Assembly: GCF_001039355.2 (NCBI RefSeq)
Contig: NW_019775649.1
Coordinates: 10,729 to 74,728, forward strand
Direction: 5' to 3'
DNA length: 64,000 nucleotides
DNA from: Lingula anatina
Lineage: Eukaryota > Brachiopoda > Lingulata > Lingulida > Lingulidae
Made by a program: the position numbers and the translations under genes. Under the pieces are notes generated by a model, which searched no databases, was not told where the DNA came from, and worked only from the letters and a program-made list of their open reading frames with translations. Positions 24,701-39,700 of the stretch are shown here, in pieces (positions within the stretch are counted from its first letter, which is position 1; each line of letters begins with the position of its first letter).

Positions 24701-27700
24701 TTCCAAGTGTATCAATTGAAAGCTTTTTCACTGATAAAAATTACTGAACCAGGCATGCAGTACTAATTCTCCCTTTAATTCAAAGATACAGTAATGTCAG
24801 TGAAAGCAGATATATAATGTACATGTATATCAGAAAGAACGCCGACTGTAAAGCTATCTTAGCTAAACAGGTAATGCTAGTGCTAAGAAAAAATGCAATC
24901 ATTTGAACCAATCTCATCCTAAATAATCTTCTACTCTGTACTTCTTCTTCTTAAAGAGATAACAACTCTTCGTTTTGGGCACAAAACGACTTTTCCTGGG
25001 GTACACGACGATTTTCCCAGATTTACCAATGGTTAATGAATCCATCCCAACATTCAAAGTTATTCCATGTTTTTTTCTGAAAAGAGATTATTGCGGGGGT
25101 ATAGCCACCCATGAAGGTCCACGTGGTCTGATGCCAAGCACTGGTTCCAGAATAATTGCAATAATCGCTGTTTTGGTGGTACAATGGAATTAATTATATT
25201 TTTATTGTTGTTTACAATGTTTTTACTGTGAAACACGAACAGTTATTATCCCTTCAACTTTAGAATAATTAGTGATTCCTGACACAGCAACGTTTTTATC
25301 TAAAACAAACCACCAATAAAGACCGATTGCTAATAGGATGAGATTAAGTAAGTATATAAACGATGAGGTATGCATATGGCGCTCACCTTAAAGATAACAA
25401 TCCCAAGTGACCAACGTGTCTCAGCAGGACTAAGTAAGCTTTTGCATGAAGATAACTCAAGGTAGCACCAGCTTTTTCAGATTACATATTACATCACCCA
25501 AAAGGTAATAACACAAGTAGCAACCCTAAAATATTATTTGCAACAAATTGAACGCCAAACACTCATTACTCAACATGTGTAGTTGTTTACTGAGACCATG
25601 TACTTATTTCATCCCACTAAATCCAATAACGGACATCACAGTAGCAAAAATAGTATATGCTACCAGGGGTCCCTTCAGATGCAGATGCGCCGCGGTAAGG
25701 CATCTTTATAACATATGTTTTAAGGTATTGGCTTGTTTTACTCCTGACTGCCTGGACCGATATTGAAGTGTCAGAGAGAATGGTTGAAACGTGAGCTCGG
25801 TTGCCCAATTTGACGACATTTAAAATACCGGCAATCACTAGACACTAAAATCGCTCGGTTAATAGGTGAAAATAGCAAAATACGATATTTTGACTAAGAG
25901 ATAAATTTAATCAGTAGCTTCATTTTCAGATACCTTTAGATATAATCGTAGAGTAATCATCCGTGATAATCATTTCCCTGTCTCCAAATTTGGTACATCT
26001 GTCTACTAAGTGGCAGGGGTATGGACGTTTAAAAACTAGAGCCCTTTGAAACACAAATAGGTTTTCAACACTGAGCCCGTTTCTTGCCATGGGGTTTTTC
26101 TCACCTTCGCCCCTTAATTTGCTTCGTTATTTTTGATGCTTTTTGAAACACCAGTGCAAGATAAGCCCTAGGAGTTCACATGTGGGGCGCAAACGGTCTC
26201 AATGTAATTGTGCTCTTTGATCTCTGCAAGTAGTTTTGTTTCCACTATCATTAGGCAATACGCAGGTGTGCTTGATTCGGTCAAACTTTAAACATTTTGG
26301 TACAATCCGATACGCCTGTTGTGCGGTGGTTTTTGTAAAACTGCATGAGCTCAGAACTTTGATAACGTAAAGAAAACAAATAACCAAATAACACAAAAGA
26401 GTCCAAATATGATTCAAGATTATCACAAGGCAGGGAGTTTTTGTATCAAAATGAATATCTGTCATTGATCATGCCTACTTAGAGCATAAATATTCCATGT
26501 TCAAAAGGTTGAACATTTGATGCATATTTTTAAAAATCCAAATTTCTGATCAGGAGGCTGATAGCCTAATGCGATTCGTTCAAAACAAGATTATGAAAAA
26601 TAATGTCTTGAAAACGCACTTTGATACAATGATTGGATAAGATGACGCGGACACTATGCAGTAATGGAAAGTTCCGAGACCACGATTATCACCACTTTGC
26701 ACCTGGAGGAAAATGTTACCCTTTACCTTGAGACCCCCAAACGCCTTTCACTTCCACTCTCGGTTGCATTTGCCATAACTCAATAGCTTGGCGATACATA
26801 TAAGATAAGGGCCCTTTGAAGTACATAGGTTTTCAACAATTTCGTATTAATATTTTTTTTGTTTTAACTTCGCCCCATAATTTGCTTCGTTATTTTTGCT
26901 GCTATTTGAAACACCAGTGCCAATTTCAACCCAGCATTTTCCCATTATCAAGGCTGCAAACAGTTTCAGTTTCTTTGATCTTTGGCAGTAAATAAATAGA
27001 TATGCTCATACATTGACCAGTACCTTAAGACTTCTCACCGCCACAGTGGGGTCGGTACTGAAGCTTTCCGATTTGACGATTTGAACATCTGCGCTATCTA
27101 AACCTCTGATAAGATGGTTGTGTGCCTGAGAAAAGCAACGAAAGAAATTATATATTAAACTTACGACAATTTATAGGCTTAGTTTTATACATTTTGCTTT
27201 CTTTCATGGTACAATTGCCTACATTTAAACGATTTTATCTTGGTGATTAGTTGGTGAATTCGTCTAATGCCAAGGTAACACGGCAAAACCCTTTTACCAG
27301 CCTTTTATGCAAGCATACTTATATACATGTAATAAGCTTACGTATGAGTATCTTGACGTCCCTCCGGATGCCTCCTGAAACAGTGTTGCCACTTTTTTCC
27401 ACCTAAATTTCCTCAGCAGTTGAATTCGGGCAGAGTTAAAATCGGTGTCACTGGGAATTGTCCGGAAAAAGTTTGGATAGGCGGCGTTGTCGGAGAGGAC
27501 CGGATTCGTATCAGCATATGAGATCTAGTAAAAAAAAATGAATAATTTCAGCTCTGAAATCTGTCGTCGGAAAAAATATACATTATGCTGAGGAACTTTG
27601 CAGCGTCGCACTGATGAGAATTAGCACTGATTGAACGATATGCAAGGAATTCTTGAATGTGGAATGGTCTGAAAACGTATAGCGTTGAAAATAAACAGTT

Positions 27701-30700
27701 GGATAAGAGACCCTAATGTTTTCACAAATAACAAGTGCTTGACCAACCTGCAACATTTTCCAAAATTTGGCTGTTTCGGCCAGGGGTGCCGTCACCTGTG
27801 AACAGGCGTCGCCGAACAAGATCACCATAGGGGTCAAGGTCTCATTGTTCAACATGTCAAAGAAGAATTTGGTCCCAATAGCCATGTCACACTGCTCACA
27901 TAAAAAACATAAAGAATATTCAATACATTAAAATGTCACTGGTAAGCGCTTGACAAAATCTGTTTGTTTTTCTCTACATATAGGGTCTATGGCTTTATTC
28001 TTTGCAAACAGGCCACTATATTTCCACATCACATTTGACAATACATATCTAGAGATGTTACGTGACCGTGGCTATATCGCTCGGGTGACAGAGCATTATC
28101 TCACTCGTAATCCATATTTTGTTATGACGCATCATCACCATACACAACGATGATATGGCTGTAAATGTTCATTTACGTCCTCAGATTTGTGAGAAAATCA
28201 AAGAAAAACAAGTACCATCATCAGTCTATACCTTTTTAGATGAATCAGATTTAGATAATTAGTTCTACCAAAGTGCAAGGCAAGGGAATACGCGTTTTGC
28301 ACACAAGCTCTTCAAAACACTGTGTGCAAGACGGTGATTTCATCATTATTTTTCATGGGCATCGATTTAATTAATTCTCAACCTCAACTTGTATGTTATG
28401 ATAGTGGGTCTTTAATGGGCGCAACACTACAGGTCATTCTATGGTTTGAACTCAATCAAGACCACTGATATGATATATATATTTGAATTATACAGACCGC
28501 CATCAGGATAAAAAAAACGCGTGCCGTCTTATTCTTTGTATCATCAATAAAACAATACCCTGACTCAACTCTTCAAAGTAGGCAGCAAGCTCTCTTTTGC
28601 AGACGGGCACACTGAGCTGAGAGAAAATTACAGGGAGTTTAGTCTCTCAACTCGCAACATGATCACAGCGATCCAGCAGTTCCACAAAATGAACATTTAG
28701 TGAGAACAAATTTTAAGTTAAAACGACGTACATTAATACATGGACTTTGATGGTTTTGTGGCAGACAAAAATGTTCAGCGTGTTTGTACGATTCCTGTTC
28801 AGGTAAAATGCTTAGATCATTGACCTCCGATCATTGTTCTATTTACATGATTTGGAACGCCGTATAAGAAATATACTTCCCGTGTGCATTTCTATTATTT
28901 CTCCGTCAAGATTAATTTGTTCTGACTACTATGTGTTGGCTGGCATGTGTTATGCATTCTAACTCCATTGTAACAGACTAGATTGGTCTAGTTGACTTCT
29001 TTATCCAGTGCTTGGAGTCGAATTCCAATTGCATAAGGAAAAGATAACAGATTGCCTCAATCTATGGGTACAGGATGCATTTCATTCATTTGTCATCGAT
29101 CCAGACATCAATCCAACCAAGCAGTCAACCAACAAGGCAACCCATGCACAATCGACCAAAAGATCACCCACCTTTTCTTCTTTCCATCTTTCATTTTTGT
29201 CAATTTGGTGTTATAAATCTAAATCTTCCCTTCACCTGCATATATCATTTATCCCATTATCCCGGATTATCATTTTTCGAAACCTTTAAGGCATGCTGTA
29301 GTGTCTGTTCGGTAATAAAAGTTCCGAAGACTGGCTTGCTCTATTAGGATGATCACGAAAGGGAAAATTGAGTGAGTGAAACGAGTAATTGAAAATCATC
29401 TGATTAATTGTTCCTTTGCTTCCGATTCTCATTTACATTAAATTGTGGTAATATTCCATTGTTTTAGGATAATTGGTTTCTGTCGTGGATTGAAAACAAA
29501 ACGGTAATGTAATAAAGAGAAATGAAGCCCGCTGGGAGGCAAAAACATATTATCTCTGCTTTACAGCAGTCAGCAACAAAATAATTGCATACAAGATGGA
29601 AATCATATTCATGACCAAAACGAAACATTTCTGAATGTCCTATTTTACGGTTCAGTTAGACACTAGGAAACAAAAATCTCTTGGCTACAAATTATGTGTC
29701 ATTTTGCATACACTGGGATTCCTTTAATCGACTTCAGAGATGTACGTCAATTTTTCATTGCCAATCACTACATCAAATGATTTCCGACTAGAATGCAACA
29801 AATTGCATTCTAATTAAGACATGAGAAAATCACCAGTGTTTTATTACCAAACAAATGACAATAAGACGTGATTGAGAGTCGGTTACAGTACGTAAAGCAT
29901 TATCAATAGAGACATGTATGTGTCCACGCATAACAGATTTTAATGCCAACTAAAGAAACAAGCACTTTTCCAAATAGAAAATTGAAAACAACACACGGCT
30001 ATCATCAATGTTTCATCTAAAGAAGATCCTGCTGACTACAATGTGCATGTATATGTATAACTCGTCGTACAAATCATCATTATTTTGCCGCCAGACAAAT
30101 AACGTTCTTGACATGATAACGTTAGAAGATCTCGACACGTAACAATAATGTTACTGGTGCTCGAACTCAAGATCAACAAGGGTCTTCCAAAATCAAGTAG
30201 AATACGGAACAGCTCATAATTATACAAATCTTCCCGTACATTATATTTACAAGGTGAAAGCCTAAAGGCACCTTTGTCTGCAAGCGCGTCGTTAAACAGG
30301 TACGGCCGATNAAGTCCACAATAAAAAAACAAACTGATTTAGTTATTCAAATCGTTGTTTTCTATTTCATCAATTCTACCCGGGGCTGGGGGTATTTCAC
30401 TGTACCGTTACACCCTTGAACGACGTGGTGTTCATCATGAGTTCGAACAACTCTGACATAAAAGGGGTTGGGTTATCTTTCGGTAGAGGAAGACTGCCTT
30501 TGTACACCCGCAACAGCTTTTGTACTGCAAGAGCAATGGCCCAAACACCGTCATATGCGTAACCATGAAAGCGAGCGTAGGTCGTATTGCGGGCCTTGTT
30601 GTATTCGGTTAAATACTCCTCTGGTTTCTACAATGAAAATAACGTTGACCTGTGTAAGGTAAAGGGTTCAGTTTTTTTTTTTTAAACACAAATTGTTAAA

Positions 30701-33700
30701 TTCAGAAGCAACTTATTCCTTCAAGTAAGTTCCTTCAAATTATTTTCTTCAAATTTTACTCAGACAAGGTAATAAATGGCAAGAATGATAACAAGCCTTT
30801 AAAAACAGGTATTATTAACCTAAAATGGTTATCTAATAATATATTGGATCTAAAAATTCACCCATCCAGTTTGTTATTTTTATCGATTACAGTAATGAAA
30901 ATCACATACGACTGTAATTTTCAGTTCATAATACACTCTTAATGAAGTTAGATCTTATTAATGAAGCTACATGTACACACTGACCAATCCAGCCACAGTA
31001 TCGCCTTGGCCGCTTGTCAGCTCTGGAATGTCTGTACCGAAGGCATAGGTAAAGGCCTCCTGAAGCTCCTCTGGCGAACAGTCGATGTCCTCTGTGTCCT
31101 CGGGGGGATCCATCCACCATCTGGATGTAAACCCTGCCAGCACTATCCAGACGTATTTGGGCCCGTACAAGCCCTCTTTGTAGGCCTAGCCAAATAATAA
31201 TAATAATAATAATATTTAATAATATATATATTTAGTTACCTCTATCAAGAATGGTGTTTTTAAGACTTTTACAGCATTCAATGAAATATACGAAATTCAA
31301 TGTTGAATGACAATAAATATATTTTGGTGAAGGGTCGAAACGTTAAATCTCACATGTACTATTGGCCATCTTTACACAGGAGACGTTGAAAAACTGCAAT
31401 ATATACTTTATGTCGTAGATTCTAGTTAGATAACCAGTACGAATTTGTAGCAAAAACTAACACTTGTGCTATATAATCCATAGATTAAAGACGATGCTCT
31501 CTTTTATAGCTCGTGATGTATTCAAATCCGTCTTCAGAAGAAATCTAAGAATGATGTTTTACCGTTTTAGCAAGTCATGATACAATAGGATTTTAGGATT
31601 GTTGATTTCTAAGAACAGTCAATTGTCAGCCTTACTGAAGTAGCTACCAAACGGCACATGGAGACGTGTGCCGAGGAAAGGCATCGAAAGGATTGATCGA
31701 ATTGTTGCTACAGGTCATTCACTGGCAGTAAACATAAAATACGACGATCGTTTTTGCACTCCTACACTCGGCCAAGCGGATAATGTGCAACTCGTAACTC
31801 AAGCTACACTACACGTTGCAATCGAATTGGCTCAGTTTTACAGGGCGTTAGCGCACAGTTGCGCAGCGGTGGAGAAAAAGCAAGCTGATTACTTGACTTG
31901 ACAGCAAGTAGCTATTTACAATATTTCTGATTTGCGAAATGATTGACTGTCGAATCCAATCGGCCAAAAACGCTGTCTGACATTTTAAGTTACACGCGAC
32001 AACATACCCACTTCCATATTCTCCAGAATCTGGTCCAATACATAATATGAAGGGCGAAGCTTTTTTGTTTTAAAGGAACCGCCAATGAAATACATGTACT
32101 GCACATTTAATACCGTATAATGGATACAAGCAAGTAATAGAATGTTATCTTGGATCATGTAGCTAAATGCCTAGAAATGATGAATGTAGAGATGTCGAAA
32201 ATCTGTCATATTTTAGAAGCAGATTGTGCCTTCGTTAGTTTTTTTCCTACAAGTCCCTGTGGTATCACTAACAAGTTCTTGCGGTATCACTAAGTTCCTG
32301 TGATATCACTCATAAGTCCCTGGGGGTATCTCTCGTACTTTTAGAAAAAAAAAAAAAAAAAACAATGATGCGGTGTGAGCGTGAAGGATACTTTGTGTTA
32401 AGTTAGGATGATAATACAGTCATAGAGCCGCCTATCAGAGCGAGTGCCTGAAGCAGCCCTTAAAACTCTCAGTTCTAAACCTTTTTGTTCCTCAGTCGCG
32501 TCGTCATGGAGAAAGCAGTTAAGGGGTGATTGAAGCTATTGCACTGACCCAAGGGGAATAAGAGATGGAGATCCAGGGCTGCGTCTGATTCTATTCTATT
32601 CTATTCGGAAGAATTAATATATTTGTAATTTAGAAATAAAGTGTTTGTACCGTAAACTTACCGCACAAAAAACCTTCCGAGCCATGACTTCGGCGAAATT
32701 ACCTAGGAAAATTCTGGCGCCGCTGTCCTGTGGAAGGAAACAACACACTACAGTAGTCTAATAACTGTTTAAATTTAACAAAGACCACTTATTTACTTCT
32801 GTCCCAGTGGGAGTAAAAGGCATATGCTAGGACCCTTGTTTAGTGGGTCATAGGCATAAGCTAGTCAGTAGGAAGAATTAATAATGCACAATACTGAAAT
32901 GAAATTCAATGTTATCCTACAACAATTCGTGTTTCCTGCACGCCTTGTTCCACACTTTTTTGGTTACCACGAAGCAAAGATCGGAAAGTAAATCGTAAGC
33001 TCTAGTTTCTATTTCTAGATACTGGTCAAAGGAGGAGATTACATTGATCAAACTGTCAAGTTTCATATAAACAATAAATGTATGAATTGTAGAGGTTTCA
33101 GGTTTCCAGTCAAACACTTACTCCCCCAGGTTCATATACTTCCAAGTGTATCAATTGAAAGCTTTTTCACTGATAAAAATTACTGAACCAGGCATGCAGT
33201 ACTAATTCTCCCTTTAATTCAAAGATACAGTAATGTCAGTGAAAGCAGATATATAATGTACATGTATATCAGAAAGAACGCCGACTGTAAAGCTATCTTA
33301 GCTAAACAGGTAATGCTAGTGCTAAGAGGAAATGCAATCATTTGAACCAATCTCATTCCATATAATCTTCTACTCCGTACTTCTTCTTCTTAGAGAGATA
33401 ACAACTCTTCGTTTTGGTCAAAAAACGAATTTTCCTGGGGTAAACGACGATTTTCCCAGATTTACCAATGGTTAATGAATCCATTCCAATATTCAAATTT
33501 ATTCCAAGTTTTTTTTTCTAAAAAGAGATTATTGGGGGGGGGGGGGGTATAGCCATACATGAAGGTCCACGTGGTCTGATGGCAAGCACTGGTTCCAAAT
33601 TAATTGCAATAATCGCTGTTTTGGTGGTAAAATGTAATTAATTATATTTTAATGGTTGTTTACAATGATTTTACTGTATTCAACTTTAGAATTATTAGTG

Positions 33701-36700
33701 ATTCCTGCCACAGCAACGTTTTTATCTAAAACAAACCACCAATAATGACCGATTGCTAATAGGATGAGATTAAGGAAGTATATAAACGATGAGGTATGCA
33801 TATGGCGTAGCCGCTCACCTTAAAGATAACAATCCCAAGTGACCAACGTGTCTCAGCAAGACTAAGTAAGCTTTTGCATGAAGATAACTCAAGGTAGCAC
33901 CAGCTTTTTCAGATTACATATTACATCACCCAAAAGGAAATAACACGAGTAGCAACCCTAAAATATTATTTGCAACAAATTGAACGCCAAACACTCATTA
34001 CTCAACATGTGTAGTTGTTTACTGAGACTATGTACTTATTTCATCCCACTAAATCCAATAACGGACATCACAGTAGCAAAAATAGTATATGCTACCAGGG
34101 GTCCCTTCATATGCAGATGCGCCGCGGTAAGGCATCTTTATAACATATGTTTAAAGGTACTGGCATGTTTTACTCCTGACTGCCTGGACCGATATTGAAG
34201 TGCCAGAGAGAATGGTTGAAACGTGAGCTCGGTTGCCCAGTTTGACGACATTTAAAATACCGGCAATCACTAGACACTAAAATCGCTCGGTTAATGGGAG
34301 GAAATAGCAAAATACGATATTTTGACTAAGAGATAAATTTAATCAGTAGCTTCATTTTCAGATACCTTTAGATATAATCGTAGAGTAATCATCAGTGATA
34401 ATCATGGCCCTGTCTCCAAATTTGGTACATCTGTCTACTAAGAGGCAGGGGTATGGGCGTTTAAAAACTAGAGCCCTTTGAACCACAAATTGGTTTTCAA
34501 CACTGAGCCCGTTTCTTACCATGGGATTTTTCTCACCTTCGCCCCTTAATTTGCTTCGTTATTTTTTATGCTTTTTGAAACACCAGTGCAATCTAAGCCC
34601 TAGGAGTTCATATGTGGGGCGCAAACGGTCTCAATGTAATTGTGCTCTTTGATCTCTGCAAGTAGTTTTGTTTCCACTATCATTAGGCAATACGCAGGTG
34701 TGCTTGATTCGGTCAAACCTTAAACATTTTGGAACAATCCGATACGCCTGTTGTGCGGTGGTTTTTGTAAAACTGCATGAGCTCAAAACTTTGATAAAGT
34801 AAAGAAACCAAATAACCGAATAATACAAAAGTGTCCAAATATCATTCAAAATTATCACAAGGCAGGGAATTTTTTGTATCAAAATGAATATCTGTTATTG
34901 ATCATGCCTACTTAGAGCATAAATATGCCATATTAAAAAGGTTGAACATTTGATACATATTTTTAAAAATCCAATTAGTGATGAGGTAACGAGGCTGATA
35001 GTCTAATGCGATTCGTTCAAAACAAGATTATGAAAAATAATGTCTTGAAAACGCACTTTGATACAATGATTGGATAAGATGACGCGGACACTATGGAATA
35101 ATGGAAAGTTCCGAGAACACGATTATCACCACTTTGCACCTGGAGGAAAATGTTACCCTTTACCTTGAGACCCCCAAACGCCTTTTACTTCCACTCTCGG
35201 TTGCATTTGCTATAACTCAATACCTTGGAGATACATATAAGATAAGGGCCCTTTGAAGCACATAGGTTTTCAACAATTTCGTACTTTGTAATTTTTCGTA
35301 TTAACTTTGCTCCATAATTTGCTTCGTTATTTTTGCTGCTATTTGAAACACCAGTGCCAATTTCAACCCAGCATTTTCCTATTATTAAGGCTGCAAACAG
35401 TTTCAGTTTCTTTGATCTTTGGCAGTAAATAAATAGATATGCTCATGCATTGACCAGTACCTTAAGACTTCTCACCGCCACAGTGGGGTCGGTACTGAAG
35501 CTTTCCGATTTGACGATTTGAACATCTGCGCTATCTAAACCTCTGATAAGATGGTTGTGTGCCTGAGAAAAGCAACGAAAGAAATTATATATTTAACTTA
35601 CGACAATTTATAGGCTTAGTTTCATACATTGTGCTTTGTTTCATGGTACAATTGCCTACAATTAAAACTTTAACGATTTTATCTTGGTGACTAGTTGGTG
35701 AACTCGTCTAAAGCCAAGGTAACACGTTAAAACCCTTTTACCAGCTTTTTATGCAAGCATACATGTAATAAGCTTACGTATGAGTATCTTGACGTCCCTC
35801 CGGATGCCTCCTGAAACAGTGTTGCCACTTTTTTCCAATTAAAGCGCCTCAGCAACTGAATTCGGGCAGAGTTAAAATCGGTGTCACTGGGAATTGTCCG
35901 GAAAAAGTTTGGATAGGCGGCGTTGTCGGAGAGGACCGGATTCGTATCAGCATATGAGATCTAGTAAAAAAAATGAATAATTTCAGCTCTGAAATCTGTC
36001 GTCGGAAAAAAAATATACATTATGCTGAGGAACTTTGCAACGTCGCACTGATGAGAATTAGCACTGATTGAACGATATGCAAGGAATTCTTGAATGTGGA
36101 ATGGTCTGAAAACATATAGCGTTGAAAATAAACAGTTGGATAAGAGACCCTAATGTCTTCACAAATAACAAGTGCTTGACCAACCTGCAACATTTTCCAA
36201 AATTTGGCTGTTTCGGCCAGGGGTGCCGTCACCTGTGAACAGGCGTCGCCAAACAAGATCACCATAGGGGTCAAGGTCTCATTGTTCAACATGTCAAAGA
36301 AGAATTTGGTCCCAATAGCCATGTCACACTGCTCACATAAAAAACATAAGGAATATTCAATACATTAAAATGTCACTGGTAAGCGCTTGACAAAATCTGT
36401 TTGTTTTTCTCTACATATAGGGTCTATGGCTTTATTCTTTGCAAACAGGCCACTAGTTCCACATCACATTTGACAATACATATCTAGAGATGTTACGTGA
36501 CCGTGGCTATATCGCTCGGGTGACAGAGCATTATCTCACTCGTAATCCATATTTTGTTATGACACTTCATCACCATACACAACAATGATATGGCTGTAAA
36601 TGTTCATTTACGTCCTCAGATTTGTGAGAAAATCAAAGAAAAACAAGTACCATCATCATTCTATACATTTTTCGATGAATCAGATTTAGATAATTAGTTC

Positions 36701-39700
36701 TACCAAAGTGCAAGGCAAGGGAATACGCGTTTTGCACACAAGCTCTTCAAAACACTGTGTGCAAGACGGTGATTTCATCATTATTTTTCATGGGCATCGA
36801 TTTAATTAATTCTCAACCTCAACTTGTATGTTATGATAGTGGATCTTTAATGGGCGCAACACTACAGGTCATTCTATGGTTTGAACTCAATCAAGACCAC
36901 TGATATGATATATATATTTGAGTTATACAGACCGCTATCAGGATAAAGAAAACGCGTGCCGTCTTATTCTTTGTTTCATCAATAAAACAATACCCTGACT
37001 CAACTCTTCAAAGTAGGCAGCAAGCTCTCTTTTGCAGACGGGCACACTGAGCTGAGAGAAAATTACAGGGAGTTTAGTCTCTCAACTCGAAACATGATCA
37101 CAGCGATCCAGCAGTTCCACAAAATGAACATTAAGTGAGAACAAATTTTAAGTTAAAACGACGTACATTAATACATGGATTTTGATTGTTTTGTGGCAGA
37201 CAAAAATGGTCAGCGTGTTTGTACGATTCCTGTTCAGGTAAAATGCTTAGATCATTGACCTCCGATCATTGTTCTATTTACATAATTTGGAACGCCGTAT
37301 AAGAAATATACTTCCCGTGTGCATTTCTATTATTTCTCCGTCAAGATTAATTTGTTCTGACTACTATGTGTTGGCTGGCATGTGTTATGCATTTTAACTC
37401 CATTGTAACAGACTAGATTGGTCTAGTTGACTTCTTTATCCAGTGCTTGGAGTCGAATTCCAATTGCATAAGGAAAAGATAACAGATTGCCTCAATCTAT
37501 GGGTACAGGATGCATTTCATTCATTTGTCATCGATCCAGACATCAATCCAACCAAGCAGTCAACCAACAAGGCAACCCATGCACAATCGACCAAAAGATC
37601 ACCCACCTTTTCTTCTTTCCATCTTTCATTTTTGTCAAATTGGTGTTATAAATCTAAATCTTCCCTTCACCTGCATATATCATTTATCCCATTATGGATT
37701 ATCATTTTTCGAAACCTTTAAGGCATGCTGTAGTGTCTGTTCGGTAATTAAAAGTTCCGAAGACTGGCTTGCTCTATTAGGATGATCACGAAAGGGAAAA
37801 TTGAGTGAGTGAAACGAGTAATTGAAAATCATCTGATTAATTGTTCCTTTGCTTCCGATTCTCATTTACATTAAATTGTGGTAATATTCCATTGTTTTAG
37901 GATAATTGGTTTCTGTCGTAGATTGAAAACAAAACGGTAATGTAATAAAGAGAAATGAAGCCCGCTGGGAGGCAAAAACATATTATCTCTGCTTTACAGC
38001 AGTCAGCAACAAAATAATTGCATACAAGATGGAAATCATATTCATGACCAAAACGAAACATTTCTGAATGTCCTATTTTACGGTTCAGTTAGACACTAGG
38101 AAACAAAAATCTCTTGACTACAAATTATGTGTCATTTTGCATACACTGGGATTCCTTTAATCGACTTCAGAGATGAACGTCAATTTTTCATTGCCAATCA
38201 CTACATCAAATGATTTCCGACTAGAATGCAACAAATTGCATTCTAATTAAGACATGAGAAAATCACCAGTGTTTTATTACCAAACAGATGACAATAAGAC
38301 GTGATTGAGAGTCGGTTACAGTACGTAAAGCATTATCAATAGAGACATGTATGTGTCCACGCATAACAGATTTTAATGCCAACTAAAGAAACAAGCACTT
38401 TTCCAAATAGAAAATTGAAAACAACACACGGCTATCATCAATGTTTCATCTAAAGAAGATCCTGCTGACTACAATGTACATGTATATGTATAACTCGTCG
38501 TACAAATCATCATTATTTTGCCGCCAGACAAATAACGTTCTTGACATGATAACGTTAGAAGATCTCGACACGTAACAATAATGTTACTGGTGCTCGAACT
38601 CAAGATCAACAAGGGTCTTCCAAAATCAAGTAGAATACGGAACAGCTCATAATTATACAAATCTTCTCGTACATTATATTTACAAGGTGAAAGCCTAAAG
38701 GCACCTTTGTCTGCAAGCGCGTCGTTAAACAGGTACGGCCGATTTCATAAAAGAGGTTTAACTAAACCTAGTTTAAGGCTAAAACCTAGTCTAGCAAAAC
38801 CTAGTCTAACTCAAGACCTAAATTGCATTTCACTAACAGTGTAGGAATGCCAGAAAACCAGGTTTAGCTAAACCAGTTTTAACTTGTCNGGTAATGTCCA
38901 GGAAACCGCCATATAACATGTATTTAACACAAGTAGAAGGCGTTTAGTAAATTTCTGGCCAGGATGTGCGTACTAGAGATGAAAAGGCGATTATTACAAC
39001 ATGTATATTAATATAATTTTGAAAAACTGGTTAGAATATTTAACATAACACGAGTTCAGTCTAACACAAATTATACCAACAAGTAAAAAGTAAATAAATA
39101 ATCGAAGTTTGAAATAAACAGAAGGTGGATTAGTATAAACAAGTTAAAATATAACGCAAAAAGGGATGTTTACGGTATTAAAACCTGAAGATATGAGTTT
39201 TCTTTCTAAATGACGCGGTTTGAAACGCGTGTCCAAGCATGAGCTAGTTAAAGATAAAGAACTCATTATTGGAATATTCAATGTGGTCAGTGTAATAATC
39301 AATTGCTGTGTACAAGTGCTCTTGGTAGCATCACGACATCGAAAATCATAATTACTTGATAGAGATTTGCAGAATTTGTTAATATCTTTATTTCTATAGA
39401 TATTCATCAAAAAGACTTGTGGAGATAAAACACACCCATGGAGCCATTGTCGTTCTGGGAGTGTTGAAAATTTCATTTCCCTTGTGAATATATGTATGTG
39501 ACACATCGTGGCGTATGAATATTTCACAACCCTCGGTCCAGTCCAAGTTAAGTGAATTAATTGGAACAAGTCGTTGGTAACAATAACGTGTCGGATTGAA
39601 TCGATTTAAGCTCTGCTGTCAGTTTTGGTATAAGAAGCCTTTTGCATTTATATTTCTTGTTTGCAGCTGCACCCACCGTAAATTACTGTATGTTTTCAAG

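Larger units (their letters stand above)
21849..30310. repeat. 8.4-kb block, copy A (probable assembly duplication)
   Basis: It matches 30312-38743 throughout, with scattered substitutions, small indels and one segment of about 23 bases near 23195-23218 present only here. It ends at the N at 30311 at ...GGTACGGCCGAT; copy B carries on from the same point into TTCATAAAAG. Divergence is low but clearly higher than in the 2-kb block, which suggests the two haplotypes of a heterozygous animal. Confidence 0.88.
30312..38743. repeat. 8.4-kb block, copy B
   Basis: It begins just after the N at 30311 (the first few bases differ), and from CACAATAAAAAAACAAACTG it follows copy A to ...GTACGGCCGAT, then leaves it. 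It includes a longer G-run near 33534-33547 and lacks copy A's 23-base segment near 31656. Confidence 0.88.

Noticed and set aside
30036-30332. Minus-strand frame crossing the N at 30311
   Set aside because: It runs across an artificial contig join and therefore cannot be a real protein.
39144-39569. 141-codon minus-strand frame with a GCVLSP string resembling reverse transcriptase
   Set aside because: Only six residues match; the catalytic YxDD region and other RT blocks are absent, so it is too weak to call.
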